DNA of 64,000 nt from Formicarius rufipectus (lineage: Eukaryota > Chordata > Aves > Passeriformes > Formicariidae), in NCBI GenBank assembly GCA_013399695.1, contig VXAU01003165.1, positions 96,543-160,542 of the forward strand. Direction: 5' to 3'. Position numbers and translations under genes: made by a program. The notes beneath the pieces are model-generated. The model was given only the letters and a program-made list of their open reading frames with translations. It was not told the origin of the DNA and made no database searches. Of this stretch, positions 25,480-36,900 are shown one piece after another (positions within the stretch are counted from its first letter, which is position 1; each line of letters begins with the position of its first letter).

Positions 25480-25820
25480 CGCACACCAGTGGGCCCCAGC
25501 GCCTGTCGGCCAGAGCAGCGCTGTGCGGAGTTGCCCCCGGCACAGGCCCTCTGCCGCAGCCGGCCCCAAATACCTCCTCTGTCTCCGCCGGGAATTTCTG
25601 CGCCCTGGGATCATACCGCGGAATACACCTTTTCCGCTGCTCCGCCGGCCCCACGGGGCGCGTAAGTGCGGGCGCCGCGGCCGCGGAGCGGGTGGAGAGC
25701 GGGCTGGGCAGCGCGGCCGGGCGGGCCGGGGCGCNGCATCGGCCCCGGCGCGCTGCTCTGCGATCACGTGGGCCAATATGCCTGTATTTTAAGGCAGTGC
25801 CTATATTTCTGATTATAAAG
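25480..25820 (+). promoter_or_regulatory. CpG island with E-box, CCAAT and TATA-like motifs
   Basis: A CpG-dense block (one ambiguous base at 25735) ends in a tight group of promoter-type words: CACGTG at 25765-25770, CCAAT at 25773-25777 and TATAAAG at 25814-25820. HOXD3 has upstream non-coding exons in other vertebrates, so this could be one of its promoters. That is inference from order and motif spacing only. Confidence 0.4.
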
Positions 25821-28360
25821 GGATTTCTCCTGCTCGCCCCCAAAATTCATCAATGGCCGCACGATTTAAAACCAAAACAAACCAGAAGCCGGCCAATTGC
25901 TGTCCTTGGTTCCAGGAGGCTGATGGCTAAAGGGTTGTGTGTCGATTTTTTTTTTTTTTTCTGGAAAGCCCAACAAATTCCGATTTCCACTCGCTCTCTT
26001 TTATTGGTAGTTGAGCCTGAGTCTGTTTTCGTACTATCGGGAATTCTGGTGTATGGAAATGTCTGTAAAACCGCAAGATCAGGTTTAGCAGAGTATTGTC
26101 TGCAGACAAAGGGTGAAGGATATATTCTAAGAACTGCAAGCGCAGATCCTGAAAAGTGAGGAACCCAGGTTTATGATAAATTGATGCACAGGTAAGCAAC
26201 TGCATGACAAAATGGGACGTTTAACTGCAGGGGCTGTTTTATCGCCTTTACTCAAGAGACGGTCTGGAATTTCTATGCAATCTCTGCCCATAGTGGCTGC
26301 AAATATATGGAGTGGTCTCCATCTCCTTGGACCTTTTAAGCTGTATCTTCTTTTTATTATGTTCTTTAAATAAAAAGTGAACTCCTTTCCAAAGGCTAAG
26401 GTATTACGTTTAACCCTATCGTTTACCCAATTTTCTGTGGTTTCAGGAAGGGAATTACAAATAAGCAAAGAAACGAGGGAGAGACAACTTTGCTAGATGC
26501 TCCCATTGCCAAAGTAAGATTGAGCATCACGTTAATGTGTTGCCGTGGATAGCCGGGCAGGGGGTAGCTGTGTTGATTTGTAAAGAGCGATTTAAAATAG
26601 GCTCATCGGTAATGTAGCCCTTATATAGGGTCTCTTAAATACTCGTGCCAAATGTCTTCCCGAACCTTTTCCCCTCGCTGAGCATTCATGTTCCTTAGTG
26701 GCTGTTGTTTTCCTCCTCTAGTAGTTTTAGTGCTGCTATTACCGGTCTTCTCATGCCTTCGAGTTACACACGCTGTTTGAAGCACGGCTTGAAATTTATC
26801 TGCTGAGAAGTTTCTTGTCCTGCATTTGTGTGGTTTGATCAATAAGGTTGTGGGAAGATGCCTAGGGGGGACCGTTGTCTCTCTGGGCGGACTGGGGGTC
26901 TGAAAGCGACCACACAGCCTCCCCGCATACACTTACATTTCAGCTGCCTCTTGGGCTTTTGCAACTAGCCCAACTCTCCCAGGAACGCCTGTTCCCACTC
27001 ACTGGTGGCCTTCCTGGAGCCCGGGTGAACTCTCGGTTGTGTCTCTTGTAGAACCCCTGCGAAAAGCCCGGCGTTGTGCTGTCGAGCAGGAGCGTGTGTA
27101 AGGCTGCAGCAGACCCTGCCCGCCCCGAGTCACCCGGGCGAGTCCTCTGCGGGGGTCGGAGTGCCCCGCGGGACACAGGGAGGGAGGCGAGGGGAAAAGG
27201 AGAAAGTTAAGGTGTTTATTTAATTATTTTATTTTCTGTTGCGTGTTGCTCTGCTCCATCAGAAGTTAAAAGCAGTGACCATTTTTCTTAGCAGTATGCC
27301 TCCAAGCTGCTGGCCTGCCAAGTTAGTCAGCTGAATCCAATTACTACAAGCAGCATTTCATTTGGCTCGATGGAAGCACTCACTTATAACTTCACCTAAA
27401 ATTTCAATAATACCTATATTGGTCCCACGCCTAAATAATTCTAAAGATTTCCCTGGTTTAGCCCTGGCAACGTCTTCTCCGAATGCTGGGAGCCGAGCAC
27501 AACCCCAGTGCGCCCAGACTCCTCTCTCCACAGTACAAAGTTTGGGGGATCTTCCTGTGGTTGTGGAAATCTTGGTATTTGGCCAAGCTCTGCCAAATAA
27601 AGCATATCTAGCACAAGAAAGCTATTGCTTGTGAAGCTGAGAAGCTGCTTCGGAAAGGGACAAGAGGTCGATAATTAATTAGGCACAAAATGAAAACCTA
27701 CCGTATTAATCAACAGTGGCTAACAATGACTCGGTTTGCAATATTATGATCTCTCCACTCAGGGGCTAAGGTGAAACCCAACTTAGACTGCCTTCATACA
27801 CCTTGTAAAGTGCTATTTCTAATGAATTATCTTGAAAAAAATAAAGCAGAGTTGACGTACGCCCACGTGAATATATTATATAAGACGTTACCGGGACAGG
27901 CCCGGGCCAGGAACCTGAGAGAGCATCATGTGTAATCATGAAGCTCCACTTCCCTAACTCCAGTTTGCCAGCATAAATTAAGGTGATTTGGAAGGAGAAT
28001 GTAGCATCCTACTGAGTTTGGTTAGGGAGAGAGAAGACTTGGTGGAAAGTAGTAAGGTCTGTTGTGTTGTGAGCTATCGGACGCCCTTCCGTTGGTTGTT
28101 CATTAAGTGGTGAGTTATTGCTATATGAGCCAAAGGTCATTTCAAAGGCTTATGGTGGCTAGATATTGTTTTTATAATGACCTGGGCTTCTTTGTGGGGG
28201 ATTTTCTGACACTCCTAAGTTTTTAAAGTTCTGAATCGACAGATCCCACCGTCAAATGAAAAATACTAATTTCGGGACGCAAATGTTTGAGGCGCATTTT
28301 CACTGCTGGAGTTTCTTCGCTTATCTTTCTCTGTGTCTTATTCGGGGTCTGGGGAAGAAA
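25821..28360. other. HOXD4-HOXD3 intergenic sequence
   Basis: Non-coding sequence with a short T-run near 25947. No gene or repeat family was recognised. Confidence 0.4.
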
Positions 28361-28830
28361 TGGAGAGAGACCCGCGCTAGTTTTGTTTCCGCCGAGAGCT
28401 TCGTGGGCCGTGGGTGCGGGCGGAGGGTGCGGTGGTTGTGACCGTCGGAGGTGCCCGCAGCTCCCCTGCAAAGGCGCTCCCGCATTCCCGTGCGCTGCCT
28501 CTCCCCGCCTCGGCCCGGGCTGCGCGCATGGAGAGGCAGGCGCGGCTTCGCGGCCGGGACGCGGGACCCGTCGGAGCGACTGCTGCAGGCCGCCCTGCCC
28601 GGGTCCGACCCACAACCGGAGTATTTTGCTCGTCTGTGTGCTCCCCGTCTCTCTCAAAACGCTATTAATACAGGAGGAGAAACATCTGCCCTTTGTCTGG
28701 TAAAATATCTGACGTGGACGGAGAGACACGGTGAGGGGCTGCGGGCGAGATGTGCATTTATTAACAAAGTCCTAAGGAAGAAAGTCCAAAACAAAGCAGT
28801 TTCCGCTGAGGGTTATCACTTCTGTTGCAG

Positions 28831-28914
28831 GTCCGTGCCCACGGATTATCCAAAGGAACCTGAAGATCCTACTCACTCAGTTAAAGTCAAAAATCAAGAA
28901 AAAACATAAGTGTG
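28831..28914 (+). other. Candidate 84-nt non-coding 5' exon of HOXD3
   Basis: The segment is bounded by a pyrimidine-rich acceptor (CTTCTGTTGCAG ending at 28830) and a strong donor (GTGAGT from 28915). It lies just 3' of a CpG-rich block (about 28370-28650) and 3.3 kb upstream of the acceptor of the first HOXD3 coding exon. From memory, mammalian HOXD3 has two 5' non-coding exons. The exon call rests on splice signals and position only. Confidence 0.5.
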
Positions 28915-28929
28915 GTGAGTTCTCTAAAT

Positions 28930-29470
28930 TTCCTTTTCCATCCATCTCTCGCTTCTCCTAACGCGACAGGCCCGTCGCAGGGAGCAGAGCCCGACCCCGG
29001 CCCCGGCCCGCCGAGCGGGGAGCCCTGCTTTGTCGAGCCCCCGCCGGCGACATCCAGGCCGCTCTGCCGCCCCCCACATCAGATAAAGAACAGCCCGTAG
29101 AAAGCTCCGCTGAAAGCCGCCTCTGCTCCGCGGGAGCCGAGCCCGGCTGGGGAACAGCCAAGCCCCGGACTCAGCCGTGGGGGGATTCCATAGCTGGTTT
29201 AAGAGGCCCCACGGCGGCCAACTGTCCGTGTCTCGCGGGGCCCCTTGACGCTCCCCAGAGCTCTCAGTGCCCTCAAAGACGGGATATCGCCCGGCTGAGG
29301 CTCAAGCGCAGCCCCAGTGGTGGGTACCCAGCCCGCGGCCGGGTCCAGCGGCGGCTCCAGCGCTTCCCTTATATACAGGGCTGCCCCGGGCCGGCGACCG
29401 GGAAACGTGCCGAGCGGGGGATTCTTTTGCCGGGCTCCCTCCTACGCGCCGGCTGCTTTGCACTTCTGAA
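28930..29470. promoter_or_regulatory. CpG-rich block upstream of HOXD3
   Basis: CpG-dense DNA within the putative first introns of HOXD3. Open frames on both strands reflect base composition. No domain is recognised. Confidence 0.4.
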
Positions 29471-30281
29471 AGTGCCGGGGCTTGGGAAGTGTTTTCCTTT
29501 TCATTCCTGGCCGGAGCGTTTACTGCCACGGCGCTAGCAGTCATAAATTTTGTTACAAACCGCAATGACAGGTGCATTGATATGCACCCTGAGAGCTCCG
29601 GCTGCTTTAATAACCGCTTCGCTGGCCACTCTCACCGCCTCTTATTTATTCGGTATCATATTAGATATTGATCCGAAGCAGAATTAAGTGAAGTGGAAGT
29701 TTTAGTAGAGAACTGCTTAATATGAAAGTGTTGGGAGGAAAGCGCCTGGCAGTGCCGGGTCGGTGTAAGTGTGGGCCAGCGGGTGGACGCGTGGGTTCTC
29801 GGGTGCTTCCCAGGCAGAGCTGTGAGACGGTCAGCATCCTCCAAAAGCACTGGAACCAGTGGCAGGACAAAAAGTCCCATTATCATGTATAACGCCTAAA
29901 AGTTCAGATGAGGTTAATTTTTCTGGAGACGAGAAAGGGAAATCTGAAACACAGACATGGATACTTTGTGGTTTCCTACCCTCGGTGCCTCCGAGCTCAC
30001 CTCCCACGGCTCGGCCTCACCATTTGGATGTCACTTTTTCTTCCTTTTTTTTTTTTTTTTTTTTTCCCCCCCGGATGCTGTTTCTGGCCTAAACCACCAA
30101 GTGTTGAGCCCTTGCTTTGGTGTTACCTATAAAAACATCACCCCGGGCCTTGCACTCGTAGAAAATCAAACCCTGGAAAGGTCTCACTCTTTCTCTCCCT
30201 CTCTCTTTTTAAGATCTAAAGATGAGCCACCAAACAGTTGAGCATTGTCCATGTGATTTATGGCCCATAGCCTCCTTTTTA
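29471..30281. other. HOXD3 upstream sequence
   Basis: Non-coding DNA with a poly-T run at about 30044-30065. No gene is seen. Confidence 0.4.
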
Positions 30282-30298
30282 GGTTCAAGCAGAGTTCA
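30282..30298 (+). promoter_or_regulatory. DR5 retinoic acid response element upstream of HOXD3
   Basis: GGTTCA, spacer AGCAG, AGTTCA. Both half-sites fit RGKTCA exactly and the spacing is 5. The half-site pair is the same as that of the mammalian HOXA1 3' RARE (GGTTCA n5 AGTTCA), as remembered. The site is 2.0 kb upstream of the HOXD3 start codon, inside the putative 5' intron. Occupancy is inferred. Confidence 0.65.
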
Positions 30299-30299
30299 C

Positions 30300-31900
30300 A
30301 AGCAGTTGGTATTTCAGAAAAGAAATAAGGCTTTTAACAGCTTAACAGCGATATTCTTTCTTAAGATTCTGCGTATTCTTTTGGGAACTATATTTCACAA
30401 GGCACATAAAAGCCTACGCTTAAGGCAGTGTTGTGCTAACAAAAGTCCTCAGTCCAGACTGCTCCCGAAAAAGTAGATGATAGAAGTGGGAAATGAGCAA
30501 CAGAGTTATCTGGTCAAAAATACTTTCAAGACTCGTCAAGATTATCACAATTTATTAAAACTCATGGGTATCGCCACTGTCCATTTCCATAGATTTTTTA
30601 AACTGAGCTTTCCAGGAGGGAAAAAACAGTTATTTCCCTGTTTCCATCAGCTTCAAAGATCATCCCAAGCTTTTGTTCAGGGAAGAAAAGGGCCCCGGCG
30701 GCTTGTGACACGGAATAAACCTTCAAGAGCGGCCGCGGATCGCAGCTAACTGAGGTTATTTTTACTTACAGAAATATGTTTCCCGGTGAATTTTAGAGAA
30801 TATATCAGCGGTACTTGGTGGGACTAATTACTGGGGGAGGAAGAGAAGTGCTCTGGTAGTATTACTTAAGTATAGGCTGGAGAATTATAATTATCGGAAT
30901 GTGTTCAAAAATTTCCATCTACGCTTCTCTGGAACGTTAATAGACTTAAATCCTGCAGAAATACAGCAAAGTCTTAAGATACATTGAGTTACAGACTTAC
31001 ATCGACAGGTGAAATATGTGCTAACTTACAAAATTAGCAAAATGTCGGAGAAACGCCCTATCCAACAAGAAAAATAAGAACATGGAATACTAAAATGCTG
31101 CAACAAAATTGCAGAACAGTTTCCACCTTGTACCAAACGCAGAGAAGTTTTGGGAGCAGCAAGGACAAAGGTAAACAGCACTGCCCGAATACATCTGCCC
31201 TAAGGGAATCGTGCGTTTTTGGTGTGAGCACCCTGATGTAGGAGCCAGAGGGGCGTGGAGGGGAGCGCCATACGTTTGCAGGCTGGAAAAAGAAAAGAAC
31301 CCTCTAAAAATTACCTCACGTCTCAGGTCCTTTCTACTGGGTACAAATAAAAGGGACGAGAAACGTTGGGTGAGGGAATTTAATTCATCACAGAATTAAA
31401 ATAGTACAGCTGACCTGCGACTTCCTTTATAGTGCAAAGTGAAGGGGAGTGAATGGCACCGGTTATACTTTAACTCTGGAGGAATCCAGGGGAAGAAGAA
31501 GGGCGGGTTTACAAAGGGGACGGGATTTTTCTGCCTCTGCCCGGCCGCAGCCCGGGCTCCATCCATCATGTCAGCCGTGCACTGCCGTGCGCAGGCGTGC
31601 CGGGCGGGGGGCGCGGGTGCTCCCGGCCGAAACGGACCGGTGCGTCTCTGGGGACACCACCCAGCTCAGCTGCTGAGAGCCCTTGCCTACGACCGCGGGG
31701 GGCGATCCAGCCAAACTCGAGCGGGAACGGTCTAAATGCAAAACAAAGCAATAAAACGTCCCCCCCAAAATGCCTCAGAAGGTGGCTTGTAGGAAGTCCC
31801 GCTAATGTGTCCCCGTTCCCCCCTGCACTATAGTACTATGGCTCTTTCAGCGCTGTACCCCGGTCCTTCTGTAGCGTGCTCTGCCTTCTCCTTGGTGCCC
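30300..31900. other. Putative HOXD3 5' intron, no gene recognised
   Basis: Non-coding sequence that becomes CpG-rich from about 31500. No exon or repeat was recognised apart from the tandem repeat that follows. Confidence 0.4.
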
Positions 31901-31921
31901 TCCAGTTTGCACCGGCTCCTG

Positions 31922-32089
31922 CCTGATGACCCTGCTCCTTCCCTTGTGTCCCTTGGTCCTTCTCTGGTGTCCCCTGCTCCCTCCTTGATGTCCTCTACTC
32001 CTTACTTGATGTCTCCTGCTCCTAATCTTTTGTCTCCTGCTCTTTTCTTGATGTCCTCTGCATCTTTCATGATGACTCCCAGACCTCCC
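31922..32089 (+). repeat. 21-bp degenerate tandem repeat, eight units
   Basis: Eight contiguous 21-bp units (31922-32089) share the pattern TTGATGTCTCCTGCTCCTNN with substitutions but no indels. The unit length keeps one + strand frame open and gives a heptapeptide periodicity such as SLVSPAP, SLMSSTP, YLMSPAP. It lies 128 bp before the HOXD3 coding-exon acceptor. No match to a protein family is recognised. Confidence 0.85.
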
Positions 32090-32217
32090 ATAGTGGAGAG
32101 GCTGAGGCTGAGTGTGCCAGGGTGTGGGGTGTGCAGGCTCCGGCCTGAGCCGGTCGCTACCAGCCGGCTCCCCGCGCTGAAAGCCTTTTTTTGTCTCCCC
32201 GCTGCTTCTCTCCCCAG

Positions 32218-32267
32218 GTGGCTGAGAGTGGCCTGGGCCGACGACCTGAGGCGCAAGGCGGCGGTCA
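32218..32267 (+). promoter_or_regulatory. HOXD3 splice acceptor and 5' UTR part of the first coding exon
   Basis: A long pyrimidine tract ends in TCTCCCCAG (CAG ending at 32217), followed by a 50-nt leader to the HOXD3 ATG. The strong acceptor means that the first coding exon is spliced from an upstream exon. Confidence 0.65.
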
Positions 32268-33984
32268 ATGTTATTTGAGCGGGGTCCGCGGGCCTCGGCG
32301 ATCGCAGAGCAGAGGATGCAGAAAGCCGCCTACTACGACAACGCGGGGCTCTTCGGGGGTTACTCCTACAGCAAGGCCGACGCCTATCCCTACGGCGCGG
32401 CCCACCAGCCCTACGGCCAGGCCGGCTTGGACGGCGAGTACCCCGGCTCCGCCTGCTCCGTCCAGGGCTCGGCGCCCGGTCGCGCCCCGGCCCACAAGGG
32501 CAGCGAGCTGAGTGGGAGCTGCATGCGGCCGGGCGGGGGCGGCCCCGGGGGCAGTCAACCCCCAGGAATGGGCGAGCAGCAGCCCCCGGCCCTGCCGCCT
32601 TCCTCCCCGCCCAACCCACCTCCCAGCGTGCCACCTCCAAAAAAAGCCAAGGGGGGTCCCAACTCCTCGGGCTCGGCCACCGCCACGCTCAGCAAGCAGA
32701 TATTTCCCTGGATGAAGGAGTCCCGTCAGAACTCCAAGCAGAAAAGCACCTGTGCCCCCCCAGGTAGCCCAACACCCCCACCCTGGCCCACTGTTCGCCT
32801 GGGGAGCGAGGCTGAGCCTCTCGGGCTGACCCTCCCGTCCTGAACCCGCTGTTCCCGCGCCTTGTCCCCTACTCCTCCATACGCCATGGCCCCCACGCCC
32901 CGCTCAGGGTTCCCAGCCCTGCCGGGCGCTGCAGTGTACCAGGCTGTGGGTTCCGCCTCGCCCCCGAACCAGCCCAGAGGCGGCAGACGCACCCCGATGG
33001 GTCTCGGCAGTGTCTGGACGGGTGGCCCCTGGGGCTTTCTGGGGGTACCCGGCTGCGGGAGGGTGTGTATGTTGGGCAGGGAGAGGTGGGAGGCCACCCC
33101 CGAGTCCCCTGCGCCCCCTCCCCGGGCGCCAGCAGAGCAAGAGAGGATAGCGGGGCTCCGAGGGACCCCAGGAGGAAGGGGAGGGGGGACTTTCGGAGGA
33201 GACCAACGTCTCTTTATGCTTCTTCCCCGCAGGAGAGAGCTGCGAGGACAAGAGCCCCCCCGGGCCGGCCTCCAAGAGGGTGCGCACAGCCTACACCAGC
33301 GCGCAGCTGGTGGAGCTGGAGAAGGAGTTTCACTTCAACCGCTATCTGTGCCGGCCGCGCCGCGTGGAGATGGCCAACCTGCTCAATCTGACCGAGCGGC
33401 AGATCAAGATCTGGTTCCAGAACCGCCGGATGAAGTACAAAAAGGACCAGAAAGCCAAAGGCATCATGCACTCCCCCGTCGGACAGTCCCCGGACCGCAG
33501 CCCCCCTCTGAGCGGCCCAAACCACATCGGCTACTCGAGCCAGCTCCCCGGCGTCAACAGCCTCAGCTACGACGCGCCCTCGCCCACCTCCTTCGCCAAG
33601 TCCCAGCAGAGCATGTACGGGCTGGCCGCCTACACGGCGCCGCTGAGCAGCTGCCTGCCGCAGCAGAAGCGCTACGCGGGCGCGGAGTACGACCCGCACC
33701 CCATGCAGAGCGGCGGCGGCGGCTTCGCCAACCCCAGCCTGCAGGGCAGCCCCGTCTATGTGGGGGGCAATTTCGTGGACTCGATGCCAGCCTCAGGCCC
33801 CATGTTCAACCTGGGACACCTCCAGCACCCCTCCTCCGCCAGCGTGGACTACAGCTGCGCCGCCCAGATCCCCGGCGGCCACCACCACGGACCTTGCGAC
33901 CCCCACCCTACCTATACGGACCTCTCCTCTCACCACACCTCTCAGGGACGGATGCAGGAGGCGCCCAAGCTCACGCATCTGTAG
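32268..33984 (+). CDS. HOXD3: HOXD3 homeobox transcription factor
   Basis: HOX group 3 nuclear transcription factor acting in cervical vertebra and hindbrain/neural crest patterning (family knowledge). Coding exons are 32268-32763 and 33233-33984, with a phase 1 intron (donor after CCCCAG, acceptor CCGCAG). The product is 415 aa, near the family length. MLFERG was taken as start because group D3 proteins begin MLFE; the next Met, in MQKAAYYDN, is the alternative. Residues 95-130 are Pro/Gly-rich. The hexapeptide is IFPWMK with W148, and the homeodomain is at residues 179-238 (nt 33271-33450; WFQNRRMKYKKDQK, Tyr rather than Trp after RRMK being typical of group 3). The long conserved Hox3 C-terminal region includes NMYGLAAYTAP-like and SSASVDYSCAAQIPG blocks and ends PKLTHL. 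All residues expected for DNA binding are present. Confidence 0.97.
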
Positions 33985-36900
33985 CGAGGCGGCGGCCGGC
34001 GGGGCCCGCTCCCCTCTCCATTACCTCACTTTTCTGACGGGACAGTGTTACTGTGCTCTCGAGTGCCAACAGTATTAGTGGATTTGTCTCCCCTAGCAGC
34101 TCCCTTCTTTCTTCCGCAGCCCCGAGTAGGTCCGTGAGCAGGAGCCTTTCTCTTAGAGCTGTTTTAAGCATGACAGTGCAATATACTGCCAACTGAGGGA
34201 CTGATAAGCTGGTAATGATGTACTTGAAGGTAAGTCTTAGAGATGCCGTAGTGTTAGCAGCGCGTCATGCTGAGGTGTTTTAGACCAGTCGTGAGCAGTG
34301 GGAACTCGCCCGCGTGTAAGCTTATTTCAGAGAAGTTAATTTATGAATTCTTCTGTAACGTAAGAATCGCATTGGACTAAATGATATGTATTTATTATTT
34401 TAAGCGAGACATTTTTTGTATCACTGATTATTTATCCTCGTCTTAATGTATTTATGTGGGTATTTGTAGAGTTTCTTCACCAATACTTCAGGAGAGCGAT
34501 TCAGGTCCGTGGTGACTTACATTTCACCTACCTAGTATAATCGGTCTGAGCTAGTTGAGAGAGTAGTCTTGAACAGTTGTAACAGTGGCTGGTGTTTGTA
34601 GTTTATGTAAGGATTAAGACAGCAAGTCGTAAATCATTAATAGAGTAAAACAAACTGTGGCATCACACAAAGAGCCGTTACACTTAAAAAAAATATTGAA
34701 AGTATTTTAAAAGTATTTATTTCTAACCGGCTGGCCCTACTCGAGCGCCTCGGTGGCTTGGCTGGCAGCTGGCTTGGCCGGGTGAAGCCACCTTTAGATG
34801 GAAGCGCAGCCGCTTTAAGGAGGCGATCTACAAAGCAAGGCTATTGGCCATCTTGTTTCAGATCAAATCCTGCATACAAAAACCTCGGTGAGGTTAACCT
34901 TTATTTATTGGCTGGGTATCTATCGCACATACTGTTATTTCGGTGGGCTATTTTTTTTTTTTTTAATTACACTCTGGCTATCTGAAATAGCAAAGAAATT
35001 AGAAGCTTAGAACGCAAAAAAAAATTAGAAACCCTCAGATAGTGCTAATTTCATTAGGGTCTCCATAGCAATCCGTGCAGCAGCTGCCACCTCCTTTGTT
35101 ATTTTTATTCTGTTGTCTTTATACTAACCATAAATCAATTTTTAGACATCTCTGAAAGCCCGAGCTTTTCTTCTTGTTTTGCTTTTATTTTTTTTTTTTC
35201 ATAAAAATAAACTTTGAAAGAAAATTGACAATCACGTACACACAGCCGAAGGGAGACGCCGAGATGGGGTGCGGGCAGCGGCCGGGCAGTGCCCCCGCGC
35301 TTCCTCGGCACCCGGCGAGGACGGTCCCGCCCCTCCTGACCGCGGCAAAGGGGAATCTCCGCCGCTTCTTGACACAAACAGGACAGTTAACCAGGGGAAG
35401 GGAAAAAAAAATAAAAATAAAAAACTAGGAAAAAGAAGGGAACGATGCTCTGAACTCTGGTGTTTCCTCCTCTCTAGTTACACGGCTGTACTGAACCCCT
35501 CGCTGGATTTACAGAGCTTATTTCTTTTGTAAACGCTGTGATTAAAGTCTCTTCCTGACAGTACATGTCTCTCCGAGAAGACTATTCTTATCTCTTTCTG
35601 AAAGTGTCGAGTTAAAGATTAATCCAGACTTCTGTATTCCCTACCAAAGTGTCTGATGTGTCACTTCCCAGTTCGACAAACACTGCAGCTCCTACTCCAT
35701 CCTCTAATGACAGGACCTGGCATTCCTATTTTGAGAAATATTTTACCACCTCCAATCCTGGTCAGCACAGACAAGTTTTCTTTATTTGTTTTTCTTTTCT
35801 TTCCCATCCCTAATTTCTTCCTTGCCATCTGGTATTTATGTTCAGCTGAGCATTAATGATTCAAAATATTACTTAGAGTTTTATTTTCCCCTTTGGGCGA
35901 TTTTAACAATCCAGTGCTAAATTGAAAAGTGTATGTTTTGTTAAATTGCACTTTTAACCAAGCAAAATTGGATATATATGCATTATAGATCTGTAAACAA
36001 AACAGGACAGAATAAACAACTTTGTTTTGAGACATATTTTAAACATTTTAAGCTCTAAAATTCTTTTCTATAGCAGTTTTCACATAAATTGTTTCTTAGA
36101 TGCTCCATCAAGGAGTAATCAAAACATACAAACAACACAGAAAGTAATGCTAAACACCACTCAAGATTTATACTTCTATAACATTCCATAAATATATATA
36201 TATATGTTTGTCTCTCCAAAACATTCTGTAATTAATGTATCCACAATGGAAATTGTCCATGTAGGTTTTTACCGTGTTCTTGAAAACAATATATTTTGCA
36301 TCACCTGCTTCTATCTGGGAAACAGCAAAGCGCTACCATTTCTGCAGGGTAACCAATGTTCTTTTCCCTTTTGCTTCGTGCTCTGTAGGCTGTTCTTCAG
36401 TGTTTGCTCTGACTTACAGTACTAGTCCTTCACTGAATCTGTTAAGAAAGAAAAGGTTGTTTACAGATAGCCCTTCCCAAAATCAGAGGAAGAAGGGGGT
36501 TTCAGAGGAACCCTGACCACAAACACAGTGTTACTGATGCACACTGTCCTGAATTACTTTAATATTGAGGAAAGACGGGGTCTGCAGACTTGGTTTCCAG
36601 TGGGGGAGGAGGAGGAGCGTGTGTGTGGGGGAATCTTCTTGTAAATAAATTCACTTTCTTCTCCATGACTCTGGCAGAGGCGTCTTGTTTGTAATGTGAT
36701 AGAAGTCTGTGATGATAACCTAATTATTAGAAGTAATGCTACCTTAGCGAGATCACTGGCATTTTTACAATGTTTGTACAAGCATCAGCAATCTAGAGGA
36801 GAGACACACTTTGGCACAAGCCAGACTTTTTCTTGGCCCATCATTTAAAACCCATAAATTATAAACAACCCCCTTTCACACTCAATAGGAACTCAGCTCC
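33985..36900. other. HOXD3 3' UTR and HOXD3-HOXD1 intergenic sequence
   Basis: AT-rich sequence with several poly-T and poly-A runs (for example 34951-34964 and 35188-35200) and a short TA repeat near 36191-36206. AATAAA-type words near 35205 and 35857 are possible processing signals, but the transcript end cannot be fixed. No other gene is seen. Confidence 0.4.

Noticed and set aside
32862..34037. 391-codon open frame across the HOXD3 intron and homeobox exon
   Set aside because: It is out of frame with the HOXD3 homeodomain and reads across the intron; it is a GC-driven shadow of HOXD3.
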